Positions 7,952 to 17,798 are shown, counted from the stretch's first letter. The stretch: DNA of 51,931 nucleotides from Lachnospiraceae bacterium (GCA_017518735.1 JAFWTY010000011.1:1-51931), one strand, 5' to 3'. Numbers and translations are program-made. The notes: generated from the sequence alone by a model not told the origin.

Positions 7952-9295
7952 TTAGTCCTTATGCTCATTCGAATACTTCTGCACTTCCTTCAAATGAAGC
8001 GGGCAGGTCTCGTAGAAGAGACGGAATCCGTCCTTCGGTTTGATGATGTCATACTTGGAGATGACACGCATGGCAACATGAGTTGCGCTTTCCTTATCCG
8101 CATCCAAAAGGATTACAATGTACTGTCTGTCGGAAAAACGATTGCCGACATCCATCATACGAAGGCATACGGCAGCTGCCGATTCTACGGCATCCATGCA
8201 GCGGATAATCCTCTCCCTGCTGTCACCGGGGTCACACTGAAGTGTAAACAGCAAAAGCTGAACCGGTCGTTTATTTCTTGCTGCATAACGTGCAATGAAG
8301 TTGTAGATATAACGAAACTCATCATAGAGAACGTTGTAAACGCCCTCCGAATAATCCTGTCTGCCCTCGATTAGGAAGCAGATGTTTGCAAGTGAGGAAG
8401 GAAGAATCTCATCACCGTCTTCTTCATCGCTGTAGAAACGGAACGATTTTTTTCCGTTCTTCTTCACAAGATAAAGTGCTTTATCCGCGTTGCTGTATAG
8501 AGACTGGAAATCGCTTCCGTCCTGCGGGTAAATCGCAATACCGAGTGAAACGGAACAGTTTTCCGCAAACTCGATTTCCTCTAAACGCTCCGTCATGGTG
8601 GAGAGAATACTCTTTGCTCTGTCTGCGGCAATCTTACGATCGTTTACACCGACCAGATAGAGAATGAACTCATCGCCGCCGAGACGACAAACGATATCGT
8701 TGCTTCTTGCATATTGTCTTAAGATATCGGCAAACATACGAATGACTTTATCGCCTTCCGCATGTCCCTTCTGATCGTTGATCAGCTTGAAGTTATCCAG
8801 GTCGATCATAAACATCATGCCGGGAGTTCCTTCTTTGATGGACTGCTGAATCATCTCCTCGGTGTATTTACGATTGAAAAGACCTGTAAGCGCATCACGT
8901 CTTGCCAGATCGATAAAGTCGTTCGTCGTACTGCGCATGCTGATCACGCGCTCGATACGGCTCTTCATAACCTTTGCCACGAATGGCTTACGGATGTAGT
9001 CCTCTGCACCGAGTCGCAGACATTCCGCTTCGGTCTCCGTCGATTCATCCGATGTAAGGAAGATAACCGGAATCGTGCTCCATGCGGGATTCTGACGGAT
9101 TTTTGTAAGAGTCTCTTTTCCGTCCATCACCGGCATATTGATATCAAGTAAAATCAAATCCGGTATTCTTTTTTCCAGAAACTGCAGAGCCTGCTCGCCG
9201 GAGATTACGGGCGTAACCTCATAATCCTCCTTCAGTTCCTGACGTGCCATAATCAGATTTGTTTTGCTGTCGTCCACAATCAGAATGTGCTTCAT
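7952..9295 (-). CDS. response regulator with active GGDEF and a second, degenerate GGDEF-like domain
   Basis: 447 aa. Receiver domain at 1-120 with phospho-acceptor Asp51 (LILLDINMP). A diguanylate cyclase domain starts near 133 (DALTGLFNRK) and has GGDEF at 206-210 and the inhibitory I-site RSND at 197-200, so it should make cyclic-di-GMP and be feedback-inhibited. The C-terminal 150 residues follow the same fold pattern: LRMMDVGNRFSDRQYIVILL aligns by eye with the GGDEF strand region, but the active motif is replaced by FSDRQ (387-391). I therefore read it as a second, dead cyclase-like domain. The kinase gene 9 bp upstream is the likely partner. Confidence 0.9.
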   Translation of the reverse strand: MKHILIVDDSKTNLIMARQELKEDYEVTPVISGEQALQFLEKRIPDLILLDINMPVMDGKETLTKIRQNPAWSTIPVIFLTSDESTETEAECLRLGAEDYIRKPFVAKVMKSRIERVISMRSTTNDFIDLARRDALTGLFNRKYTEEMIQQSIKEGTPGMMFMIDLDNFKLINDQKGHAEGDKVIRMFADILRQYARSNDIVCRLGGDEFILYLVGVNDRKIAADRAKSILSTMTERLEEIEFAENCSVSLGIAIYPQDGSDFQSLYSNADKALYLVKKNGKKSFRFYSDEEDGDEILPSSLANICFLIEGRQDYSEGVYNVLYDEFRYIYNFIARYAARNKRPVQLLLFTLQCDPGDSRERIIRCMDAVESAAAVCLRMMDVGNRFSDRQYIVILLDADKESATHVAMRVISKYDIIKPKDGFRLFYETCPLHLKEVQKYSNEHKD

Positions 9296-9304
9296 GTAAC
9301 CCCC

Positions 9305-11809
9305 TTACTGCTCCATCGCCTCTGCCATGGAAAGCAATACCATAATGTCTTCCTTCGCCTCTTCGTACATAAAGTTATCCATATGCTGTTTTGCTTCGGC
9401 AAGTCTTTTCTCCGACTTGTCGTCGAGTTTACAGCCAATCAGACTTTGCATCTCTTCCGTAGCGCGGTCGATTTCAAAGTATTCGATATTTCTCGCAATG
9501 AATTCCAGAGTCTTCTTGTATTCACGAAGAGAGATACGGCTTCCGGCCTCTTTCTTGGAAGGCTCCATCTTTTCCTCCGAATCAAAAAAGTCATCCACCT
9601 GCTTCAGCATATCCCGGTACTCTGTCATCAGTTTCGGGAAATCGTCTTTAATATCTTTCTTATTGCCGGCCTTACCGTTCATCTCGTGCTCTCTGAAATG
9701 ATCGGAAAGTGTCATGGCACCGATACTTAAGAAGGCACTCTTTAATGCATGCACCTCTATGGTGTAGTTGGTGTAATCCTTCTTCTCTAACAAACTACTG
9801 ATGTAGTCCGGTTTTGTCTTTCCTTCTTCCTGAATGCAACGTAAGATTTCGATGTAAGCATCTCTGTTGCCGGAGAAGATATCGTATGCATAACGATAAT
9901 CAATGCCCTTCATCGGGAAGGTAAAGTCTTTCGTCTCAAAAACTCCCTTGCTGTCCTTCTCGCCGGACGCGCCCACACCGGATACAACACCCTTCATTCC
10001 GATCTCTCCGCCGCCCTCGATTTCAACCTGCAGTCTCTTCGGAAGATAGGTACGAAGGATTCTTGCCAGGGAGTGTGTATCGATGGGTTTTCCGAGCAGA
10101 TCGTTCATTCCGGCATTTACAAAAAGTTCCTTATCGCTTTGTGCGGCATTTGCGGTAAGCGCAATGATCGGCACGGTTCTGGTATAGTCCGAATTCATGG
10201 AACGAATTCTCTGAACGGTTTCCACGCCGTCCATTCCGGGCATCATATGATCGACAAAAAGCATGTCGTAACGTTCATCATTCTGCAGACGACGAAGTGC
10301 ATCTTCGCCGGACTCGGAAAGCTCGATCTGACAGCCGTAGGAACCGATAATACCTTTTGCAACCTTTAAGTTGACGGTATTGTCATCCACGATCAGAATT
10401 TTTGCTGCCGGGCAGGCAAACTCGTTGATGCTCTTTGCACCGCCTTCTTCTCCGGCTGTTTCTTCTTCCTTCCGATTCAGTTTTTCAAAATCACAGAATC
10501 CTTCATCCACTACCTTCTGGTCGATGGTTACGTGAAAGGTACTGCCCTTTCCATACTCGCTTTCCAGCGTAATATCGCCGTGCATCATTCTGGAGAACTT
10601 CTGCGAAATGGCAAGGCCGAGGCCGGTACCCTGGATCTTTCTGTTTTTGCGGTTGTCAACCTGCGTAAACTCATTGAAAAGACGTGCGGCGTCTTCTTTC
10701 TTGATTCCGATTCCGGTATCAATAACATCGAAATGAAGCACCACCACTTCTTCTTTTCCCGGGGTCGCGAAGACAACCAGTTTGATATATCCTTCTTTCG
10801 TAAACTTCACGGAGTTACCGAGAAGGTTTAAAAGAATCTGCTTGATACGAAGGGAATCTCCGAAAAGCGAACAAGGAACATCGCCCTGTCCTTCCACAAC
10901 AAACTCCACTTCTTTTCCGTAGAGTCTCGCACGGATCAGGCGGGAAATATCCTGCAACAGATCCTCGAGATTATATACTTCGCTGATCAGTTCCATACGT
11001 CCCGCATCCATCTTGGAATAATCCAAAACGTCATTGATTAACTCCAGCATGATACCGGACGAAGACTGAATGGTCTTGACGTATTCCTGTGCTTCGGGAG
11101 TCAGCTCCTCCTTGGACAGAAGCTCGCTCATACCGGTAATTGCGTTCATGGGCGTACGGATTTCATGGGACATATTCGCTAAGAAATCGGTTTTAGCCTT
11201 AGTTGCAGCCTGTGCCTCATCGTGCTTGATTTCCAGAACACGAAGCAGGTTGGTCATATTCATGTTACGCTGCTGAAGGGCAATTCTCTGTGCCCTGATT
11301 CGTCCAAGCAGGAACATAATACCCGTAATTGCAACACCGATTACTACGAGCTGTAAAACAAAGTCGCCGGCCGTATCTTTCGTTGCCAGACCGTTTAAGA
11401 TGTATTCCGACTTGAACAGGACGGTCACCCAGTACATGATGGCGATATAAATCGTACCGGCCATGATAATTGCGGTATCCAGATAGATGGCAACGATAAT
11501 CATAATTGCGATAATGGCATCCGCAATCTGCCCGATGCATTGGTACGCATATCCGTACATCGTAACAAAACCGAGCCACAAAAGAACCATCATGATGCCA
11601 TGTGCACGCAAAGAGAATTTCTTGTAAAAAGTCGGGAACGTCATGACGACCGGAACGGCAATAACGTACACTACAAGCTGTGTCGGATTATGTGCATAGA
11701 TATTTTCCAACAGAAAAAGCACCGCAAACAGCCAGCTCAATCCATAAACCAGTCTGGCAATCCTGCGATTTGTTCTTCCGAATTCAGTTTGTTCCGTAAA
11801 TTGTTTCAC
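9305..11809 (-). CDS. hybrid membrane histidine kinase with receiver and Hpt domains
   Basis: 834 aa with a GTG start and GAGGG ribosome site. Several transmembrane helices span residues 18-170 (about six), with little outside the membrane. The HisKA dimerisation helix has the phosphorylated His215 (ANMSHEIRTPMN). The HATPase region shows NLLGNSVKFTKEG, DTGIGIKKED and GTGLGLAIS. A receiver domain follows (LIVDDNTVNLK, Asp in FVDHMMPGMDG), then an Hpt-like region with HALKSAFLSIGA and a long helical tail. This is a complete four-step phosphorelay in one protein, likely ending on the receiver of the adjacent GGDEF regulator. The signal is unknown. First gene of the run to 528. Confidence 0.93.
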   Translation of the reverse strand: MKQFTEQTEFGRTNRRIARLVYGLSWLFAVLFLLENIYAHNPTQLVVYVIAVPVVMTFPTFYKKFSLRAHGIMMVLLWLGFVTMYGYAYQCIGQIADAIIAIMIIVAIYLDTAIIMAGTIYIAIMYWVTVLFKSEYILNGLATKDTAGDFVLQLVVIGVAITGIMFLLGRIRAQRIALQQRNMNMTNLLRVLEIKHDEAQAATKAKTDFLANMSHEIRTPMNAITGMSELLSKEELTPEAQEYVKTIQSSSGIMLELINDVLDYSKMDAGRMELISEVYNLEDLLQDISRLIRARLYGKEVEFVVEGQGDVPCSLFGDSLRIKQILLNLLGNSVKFTKEGYIKLVVFATPGKEEVVVLHFDVIDTGIGIKKEDAARLFNEFTQVDNRKNRKIQGTGLGLAISQKFSRMMHGDITLESEYGKGSTFHVTIDQKVVDEGFCDFEKLNRKEEETAGEEGGAKSINEFACPAAKILIVDDNTVNLKVAKGIIGSYGCQIELSESGEDALRRLQNDERYDMLFVDHMMPGMDGVETVQRIRSMNSDYTRTVPIIALTANAAQSDKELFVNAGMNDLLGKPIDTHSLARILRTYLPKRLQVEIEGGGEIGMKGVVSGVGASGEKDSKGVFETKDFTFPMKGIDYRYAYDIFSGNRDAYIEILRCIQEEGKTKPDYISSLLEKKDYTNYTIEVHALKSAFLSIGAMTLSDHFREHEMNGKAGNKKDIKDDFPKLMTEYRDMLKQVDDFFDSEEKMEPSKKEAGSRISLREYKKTLEFIARNIEYFEIDRATEEMQSLIGCKLDDKSEKRLAEAKQHMDNFMYEEAKEDIMVLLSMAEAMEQ

Positions 11810-11868
11810 TATTTTCCCTCACAAAACCTTTTCTCACAATTTACCATTTTATCATATTTTTCTTTGTT

Positions 11869-11897
11869 TTGCCATACATGAACCAATCTGCTATAAT
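11869..11897 (+). promoter_or_regulatory. sigma-70-type promoter predicting a leaderless transcript
   Basis: TTGCCA (11869-11874), a 17-bp spacer, then TATAAT (11892-11897). The expected start of transcription, 6-8 bp downstream, falls on or next to the ATG at 11904. No Shine-Dalgarno sequence precedes the ATG. Confidence 0.7.
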
Positions 11898-11903
11898 AAT
11901 CGC

Positions 11904-12857
11904 ATGCGACATATTTTTATTATTAATCCGGTTTCGGGCAAAAAGAATATTACCGAACGTGTCCGCAATGAAATCGAGTCGGTTTGCGCCAGACGAGGCA
12001 TCAATCCGCTGATTTTCATCTCCGAATACAACGGTTACGAGCGTTTCATCGCCGAAAAAATGTGCTCTCTTTTCACAGACGAGGACATTCGTTTTTATTG
12101 CATCGGCGGTTCCGGAACGCTTTTTCAGACGCTCTCCGGCTTAGACGACGGCGCAAACAGGCAGATCACCTGCTATCCCGCCGGCCTGACCAACGACTTT
12201 TTGAAAAGCTACAAAGGCTCCGTCCGCGAATTCCACAATATCGAAGCGTTGCTGGACGGAAGAGTCGATGAACTGGACTATATAAAAGTTATGGGACACT
12301 GCAAGTCACTTGACTTAATCTGCATCGGACTTGGAAATTCCCTTTCCGATTCCGATTCTTTATCTGACTTTACGACCAGAGACAATTTCAATGTCGGATA
12401 CGGTTTTGCGATTTCCTACGATCTCTTCCGTACTACCGCGGTGGACTATGAAATCTCCGTGGACGGAAAAGACTATTCCGGAAAATACGCTTTCATTCTT
12501 TGCTTAAACGGAAAAACTCTGGGCGGAAAATACGTTCCGACGGAAGAGGCATGCCCGACCGACGGCATCATGAATATTCTGTTGTTCAAGGAAATGAATC
12601 CTGCAACGCAGGGAACGATGATCTTAAAATACATGTTCGGAAACAATGATGTGGTAAAAGAAAGCAGCACCCACATAAAGGGGCGCCGCTTAATCATCTC
12701 CAGAAAAGATCACAAACATATGCTGTTAAACTGCGATGGCGATTCCTTCTCTCCGTCCGATACCACTCTGGATATCAGACTGGTTCCGGCAGGTCTTAAA
12801 TTCGTTGCGCCTTCGCATTCCGAATTGGTTTCTTCCGAAACATCTCCGGAGTCTTAA
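11904..12857 (+). CDS. diacylglycerol/lipid kinase family protein
   Basis: 317 aa. The N-terminal IFIINPVSGKK and the catalytic-loop motif CIGGSGTLFQTLSG (GGDGT in most members, here GGSGT) place it in the DgkB/YegS/LCB5 lipid kinase family, which phosphorylates diacylglycerol or related lipids at the membrane. Later motifs CYPAGLTNDF and GKTLGGKYVP fit the family. The change of Asp to Ser in the GGDGT motif may weaken ATP binding or mark a divergent subgroup. The start is fixed because the INPVSG strand begins only five residues in. Divergent from the kinase gene at 11809. Confidence 0.85.
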   Translation: MRHIFIINPVSGKKNITERVRNEIESVCARRGINPLIFISEYNGYERFIAEKMCSLFTDEDIRFYCIGGSGTLFQTLSGLDDGANRQITCYPAGLTNDFLKSYKGSVREFHNIEALLDGRVDELDYIKVMGHCKSLDLICIGLGNSLSDSDSLSDFTTRDNFNVGYGFAISYDLFRTTAVDYEISVDGKDYSGKYAFILCLNGKTLGGKYVPTEEACPTDGIMNILLFKEMNPATQGTMILKYMFGNNDVVKESSTHIKGRRLIISRKDHKHMLLNCDGDSFSPSDTTLDIRLVPAGLKFVAPSHSELVSSETSPES

Positions 12858-12865
12858 TCACTTCT

Positions 12866-14140
12866 TTATCTGTGACGCAATGCGTCGATCGGTGTCATTT
12901 TAGCCGCTTTTCTTGCGGGATGAAGTCCAAACACAATTCCGATAGCCATTGAAAAAGCAGCCGTACCCAGGATGAAAAGCGGATTGAAGTCCGGTGTCAT
13001 CGTGATGGTATTTTTGACTAAATGTGCGATTATACAAGCCAGACCGGAGAACGCGTATCCCAGCAAAATTCCGATGATACCACCCATCAGGGAGATCATT
13101 CCGGCTTCGATCAAAAACTGCCAAAGAATCGAAGACGTTCTTGCACCGAGGGATTTTCGAATACCAATCTCGCGGGTTCTCTCGGTAACGGATACGAGCA
13201 TGATGTTCATGACTCCGACACCGCCTACAAAGAGGGAGATTCCGGCTACCAGCATGACAAATGCCGTGATTCCGCCAAGAACCGACTTGATGGAGGAAAT
13301 TGAGGAGGATAACTCAAATACAAAAAACTTGTCCTCTCCTCTGGTGTTTGTTGCCGCTTCAATATATCTTCTTCCCTTTTCACTCATTTCTACGGCATGA
13401 GACGGTTCATCCACGAAAACAAACACGCCCCAGAAGGAATCACTTTCCAAACCGAAATCGTTGTATAAAACGGTACTTGGAATCTCCGCCTTGAGTCCGG
13501 GATCCTCGAACTGAATCACGATTACGGTCGTATCCTCTCCATCGTCGGCTATGTTATCTTCTTGCTTCTTGTCAGTCTGCGTGGATTCACGGATTCCGAT
13601 AACTTTTAACGGAATTTCCTTTCCTCCTCTTGTATGGAACTGAAGGATTTCGCCGACGGCGTCTTCTCTGCCGAACAGTTTCTTGGAAGCATAGGTATCA
13701 ATGACGCAGACATGTGCTCCTTCCTCAAAATCTTTTTGGTCGTACAATCTTCCGTATACGATTTCATTCTGATTGGTCTGCTGTCTATCCGGAGTTCCGG
13801 CATTCAGGGTTATATCTTCTTCCCCTTTCCGGAATGTCTCTGCCACGCCGCTTATTCCGATATCTTCCGAATATCCCGTAATCTGCGGGTACTTTTCCAC
13901 AAGCGAATCCATTACGCTTCTCGGAATCTTATCCTCTCCCGTGGCATATATGTTAAAATAACTGCCCACAAGTCCGTTTAGTGAGCCGGAAACCCAGTTG
14001 GAAAAGCCGTTTCCGATAGAAAGAATTCCCACAACGGAAGAGATTCCGATGATAATTCCGAGCATGGTAAGGAAGGATCTTACCTTATTCATCCGGATGT
14101 TAAAATATGCCATTTTCCAGTATTCTAAGAACTTGCCCAT
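12866..14140 (-). CDS. ABC transporter permease, MacB type
   Basis: 424 aa. One N-terminal helix (RSFLTMLGIIIGISSVVGIL) is followed by a large extracytoplasmic MacB-like periplasmic domain of about 230 residues and three C-terminal helices with the FtsX signature VGGVGVMNIMLVSVTERTRE. It probably pairs with the second permease (14171-15415), with which it shares the same plan, to form a heterodimer powered by the ATPase at 16974. Cargo unknown; such systems export peptides or drugs. Last gene of the operon, 30 bp after the sister permease. Confidence 0.9.
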   Translation of the reverse strand: MGKFLEYWKMAYFNIRMNKVRSFLTMLGIIIGISSVVGILSIGNGFSNWVSGSLNGLVGSYFNIYATGEDKIPRSVMDSLVEKYPQITGYSEDIGISGVAETFRKGEEDITLNAGTPDRQQTNQNEIVYGRLYDQKDFEEGAHVCVIDTYASKKLFGREDAVGEILQFHTRGGKEIPLKVIGIRESTQTDKKQEDNIADDGEDTTVIVIQFEDPGLKAEIPSTVLYNDFGLESDSFWGVFVFVDEPSHAVEMSEKGRRYIEAATNTRGEDKFFVFELSSSISSIKSVLGGITAFVMLVAGISLFVGGVGVMNIMLVSVTERTREIGIRKSLGARTSSILWQFLIEAGMISLMGGIIGILLGYAFSGLACIIAHLVKNTITMTPDFNPLFILGTAAFSMAIGIVFGLHPARKAAKMTPIDALRHR

Positions 14141-14170
14141 TTGGATTTGCTTTCTCCCAAATTACCTGTA

Positions 14171-15415
14171 TTATTCCTGTCTGAGTGCTTCAATCGGATT
14201 TAAACGCGCTGCTTTTTTTGCAGGATGCAATCCGAAGAAAATACCGATTGCTGCCGAGAATCCCACAACCAGCAGTACCACCAGCGGAGAGATGGTTGCG
14301 ACCACATTCATTTTGATAATCTTACTTGCAATAAAACACAACAGTTCCGCGCCGAGATATCCGATGATAATTCCGAAAATACCGCCGACCGCCGTAAGAA
14401 CCGCCGACTCTGCCAAAAACTGGATCATAATCGATGACGTTCTTGCTCCGAGCGCCTTTCGGATACCAATCTCCTGCGTACGTTCGGTAACGGACACAAG
14501 CATGATATTCATAACGCCCACACCACCTACCACAAGCGATATTGCGGCAATAAAGGAAATGAATATCGTTACGGCATTTATGATCATATTTACCTTGTCC
14601 ATAACCGACGTAAAGCTGGTGTAAGTCAGTTTCTTCTGTCCGCGGATTCCTTTCCGGATTTCCAGAAGCTTAATCGCACTGCGGATTACGGTTTTGGCAT
14701 CGTTCGCATTTTCCGGCATCAGCATAACACTGTAAAAATTGTCATCCTCGGGTCCAATTCCATAATCATTTGCAATCGCCGTATACGGAACTTTAATATC
14801 GATTCCTTCTCCTGCACCCATGGAATAAAGTGCAGACTCCTTGGCTTTTCTGACACCCACTATGAAATAGTCCACTTCTTTTCCATCCATCATACGGAAG
14901 GTGATACTCTGTCCTACAACACTGGTATGTCCGAATATCTGCTTTGCTCCGGATTCATTGATTACGCAGACTCTTTTTCCGTCCTCGTATTCTTCCTTGT
15001 TAAAGAACCGGCCGCATAAGAATCCCTCATTTTCCGTCTTTACATAGTCCTCGTTGCAGCCGACAACGTACGTATAAGCTTCTTCCTTGCCGTTTACAAT
15101 CTCCACACCATAGCTGTCATCCATGGAAAACACTGCAATCCCTTCCACGTTTTCGCGTACGGCTTCGATATCCTCGCGGTTCATGACCGCCTCCTCATAA
15201 GACTCGGTAGCGGTACCTGCTTTGATGTATGTCTGTGCGGAGAACATGGAGTTCATCTCGCCCGTGATAGTTCCCTTAACACCATTTCCAAGGCTTACTA
15301 CCGTGATTACGGAAGAGATTCCCACTACGATACCGAACATGGTAAGTACGGAACGCATCTTATTGTCGCGGATGCTCTTTAATGAAATTTTGATATATTC
15401 AAAAAACTGTCCCAT
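14171..15415 (-). CDS. ABC transporter permease, MacB type
   Basis: 414 aa, with the same layout as its downstream sister: helix near the N-terminus (SVLTMFGIVVGISSVITVV), MacB core domain, three C-terminal helices with VVGGVGVMNIMLVSVTERTQ, then GIRKALGARTSSIM. The two permeases look like an old tandem duplication: their N- and C-terminal thirds are clearly alike and the extracytoplasmic parts have diverged. It lies 30 bp downstream of the adaptor gene. Confidence 0.9.
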   Translation of the reverse strand: MGQFFEYIKISLKSIRDNKMRSVLTMFGIVVGISSVITVVSLGNGVKGTITGEMNSMFSAQTYIKAGTATESYEEAVMNREDIEAVRENVEGIAVFSMDDSYGVEIVNGKEEAYTYVVGCNEDYVKTENEGFLCGRFFNKEEYEDGKRVCVINESGAKQIFGHTSVVGQSITFRMMDGKEVDYFIVGVRKAKESALYSMGAGEGIDIKVPYTAIANDYGIGPEDDNFYSVMLMPENANDAKTVIRSAIKLLEIRKGIRGQKKLTYTSFTSVMDKVNMIINAVTIFISFIAAISLVVGGVGVMNIMLVSVTERTQEIGIRKALGARTSSIMIQFLAESAVLTAVGGIFGIIIGYLGAELLCFIASKIIKMNVVATISPLVVLLVVGFSAAIGIFFGLHPAKKAARLNPIEALRQE

Positions 15416-15445
15416 TCCGAATAATCGTTCCTATTGATCTACTGT

Positions 15446-16987
15446 TTAATTTGTCAAAGCTCCGTTTACATATCCCATGGATTCTGCGGAAGGAGTAGCC
15501 ATCTTACCTTCTTCAACCACACCGGTGTAGCTGATTACGATAACATCGTTCGAATCGATGCCGTCCTTGATTTCAACATAAAGTTCGGAACTTGCACCTG
15601 TTGTTACATACTTCTTTCCGACGATCATTGTAGTTGTATCATAGGTAAATACAAATTCGCCGATACTGTCTACGTTAACCGCCTCCACGGGCAGAATTAA
15701 AACATCTTTCACGGATGCGGTAAGAATACTGCATTTTGCATCCAGACCCAGATAGATGTTTTCATCCGGATCGTCAACGGATACCGTAACCTTTACCTGT
15801 GCACCGGCGGTTCCGGTCTGCATAGCGGCATGATTGATTGTCGTAATCTTTCCGTGATATTCGTTTTTCAGCATGGTAATGGAAACTTCCTGACCCTCCG
15901 CAATCTTCTCAAGATCAGATTTACCAACACTTAATTCAATGTGTACATCTTCCAGACTGGAGAAGGAAATAACGGGGCTTCCCATCATTGCCTTGTCTCC
16001 TTCGGTGAAACCGACCATGGTTACAACACCGTCAAAAGGAGCTCTCAGACCGCCTACATATTCAGCGATCGCATCGATGTTTTCCTTTGCCTGAATCTGT
16101 GCAAGTTCACCGTTTAAATCGATGTTTGCGATTGCATAGGTATCGGTTAACTGTGCTTCGTAAGTCTTGATCTCGCTTTCGGCAAGATCTCTGTTTGCTT
16201 TATGCTCTGCCAGGGACTCAATCTGAGCCTGCTGATTTTTGCTGAAGTAATAGGAATCCTTGGAGGAAGTCAGGTTTGCCAATTCAGCCTGAAGAGATGA
16301 AATCTGCTTCTGAATCTCTTCTGCCTTTTTCAAATCGTCCGGATCCTTACTGTTTAAATTACCAAGCATGTTGTTGAGGGAAGTGATGGCCGACTGAATC
16401 TCCATCTGTCTTACGCTTCTGTTATCCGCATCTGCTGTAACCTGATCTACAACCGCCTGCTGCGCAAGTACGAGTTCGGCATACTTTGCATATCTGGATC
16501 TTGCGTCCGCAAGTTTCTTTCTGGCGTTACTGATGCTTGCAAGCTGAGATTTATAATTGTTCATGGCAATCTCTTCGTTCAGTTCCGCAATGTGGAGTGC
16601 CTGTCCCAGTTCCTCTTCATCAAACTGAAGAATCAGCTCACCCTTCTTTACGTATGTTCCCGCAGGAACTACCATTGCAACTTTCACGCTTGCAGGTGCC
16701 GAATAATTCATGGTCTTATCGCTGGCCAGCGTTCCGTTTAATACAACGTTTGCATCAATGTCTCCAACCTCCGCCTGTCCGAGCGTTACGGAAGATCCCG
16801 CCATCTTCTTCATCGTTCTGGAAACATAGAAGATGCAGCTTCCCAGCAGAAGGAGCAGCGTTCCGACGATGCTCAAAACAACAATGCGAACTACTTTTCT
16901 TTTTTTCTTTTTCTTTTTCATTTCAAGTCTCTGTTGTGCGGTAAGTTCCTGTCCGCCGTTTAAAGAGATATCCTTATTCTTCGCCAT
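15446..16987 (-). CDS. efflux adaptor protein, HlyD/MacA-like
   Basis: About 513 aa from the ATG at 16987, which has AAGGAGG 9 nt upstream and overlaps the ATPase gene by 14 nt. After a basic cytoplasmic stub, one helix (IVVLSIVGTLLLLLGSCIFYV) anchors it. Then come a biotinyl-lipoyl-like half (VVPAGTYVKKGELILQFDEE), a long coiled coil of alternating Ala/Lys/Gln/Leu-rich helices (about 125-275), the other lipoyl half (LRAPFDGVVTMVGFTEGD), and beta-barrel segments. In Gram-positives such adaptors act on the outer face of the membrane with MacB-type permeases. Part of the operon starting at 17798. Confidence 0.9.
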   Translation of the reverse strand: MAKNKDISLNGGQELTAQQRLEMKKKKKKRKVVRIVVLSIVGTLLLLLGSCIFYVSRTMKKMAGSSVTLGQAEVGDIDANVVLNGTLASDKTMNYSAPASVKVAMVVPAGTYVKKGELILQFDEEELGQALHIAELNEEIAMNNYKSQLASISNARKKLADARSRYAKYAELVLAQQAVVDQVTADADNRSVRQMEIQSAITSLNNMLGNLNSKDPDDLKKAEEIQKQISSLQAELANLTSSKDSYYFSKNQQAQIESLAEHKANRDLAESEIKTYEAQLTDTYAIANIDLNGELAQIQAKENIDAIAEYVGGLRAPFDGVVTMVGFTEGDKAMMGSPVISFSSLEDVHIELSVGKSDLEKIAEGQEVSITMLKNEYHGKITTINHAAMQTGTAGAQVKVTVSVDDPDENIYLGLDAKCSILTASVKDVLILPVEAVNVDSIGEFVFTYDTTTMIVGKKYVTTGASSELYVEIKDGIDSNDVIVISYTGVVEEGKMATPSAESMGYVNGALTN

Positions 16988-17798
16988 CGTCACTGTCCTC
17001 CTTGATGTGTAAATCCATTCCCGATTCGTTATTTGTACTGCCGCCCTTCACCTTTGTGGTTACATGTTCCTGCGCTTCGGCGACTTCTGCTCGAATTGTG
17101 CTTTCGCTCTTTCCTTCGTTTATTTCGTCTTTGTATATCTTTCCGTCCATGATGTGAACGATTCGTCCGGCCTTTGCCGCAATTCCCGGATCGTGGGTGA
17201 TGACGATTACCGTTCTGCCCTCGTCATGGAGTGTTTTTAGTATTTCCATGATTTCCACACTGGAGTGGGAGTCCAGGTTACCGGTCGGCTCATCGGCTAA
17301 GATAATCGGCGGTGCCTGTGCGATTGCTCTTGCGATCGCCACACGCTGTTGCTGACCACCGGACATCTCGGAAGGCTTGTGATGCATACGCTCTTCCAGT
17401 CCGACCTTTCTAAGTGCCTCTATCGCAAGTTCGCTTCTCTGCTTTTTCGGAAGTCCTCTGTAGATTAACGGGAGTTCCACGTTTTCTTTCGCGGTAAGCG
17501 AAGCAATTAAGTTAAATCCCTGGAAGATAAATCCGATTTCACGGTTTCGGATATCCGATAATTCGTCGTCCAGCATTTCCGCAACATCCTGTCCGTGAAG
17601 GAGGTAGGTTCCCGATGTCGGAACATCCAGGCAGCCGAGCATGTTCATCAAAGTGGACTTACCGCTACCGGACTGTCCGATGATTGCCACGAATTCCTTC
17701 TCTCCGATGGTTAAGGAAATGTGGTCCAGTGCTCTTACCTCGTTCTCTCCGGGGTTATAGATTTTGCACATGTCTTCAATTCTGATTAATTCGCCCAT
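16974..17798 (-). CDS. ABC transporter ATP-binding protein, MacB/LolD type
   Basis: 274 aa. Walker A is GQSGSGKSTLMN near residue 39, the Q-loop is FIFQGFNLIASL, the ABC signature is MSGGQQQRVAIARA, and Walker B is PIILADEPTGNLD followed by the H-loop (VIVITHD). It energises the two MacB-type permeases. The C-terminal 45 residues beyond the core are charged and variable. First gene of the operon, about 50 bp behind the proposed start of transcription. Confidence 0.95.
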   Translation of the reverse strand: MGELIRIEDMCKIYNPGENEVRALDHISLTIGEKEFVAIIGQSGSGKSTLMNMLGCLDVPTSGTYLLHGQDVAEMLDDELSDIRNREIGFIFQGFNLIASLTAKENVELPLIYRGLPKKQRSELAIEALRKVGLEERMHHKPSEMSGGQQQRVAIARAIAQAPPIILADEPTGNLDSHSSVEIMEILKTLHDEGRTVIVITHDPGIAAKAGRIVHIMDGKIYKDEINEGKSESTIRAEVAEAQEHVTTKVKGGSTNNESGMDLHIKEDSDDGEE

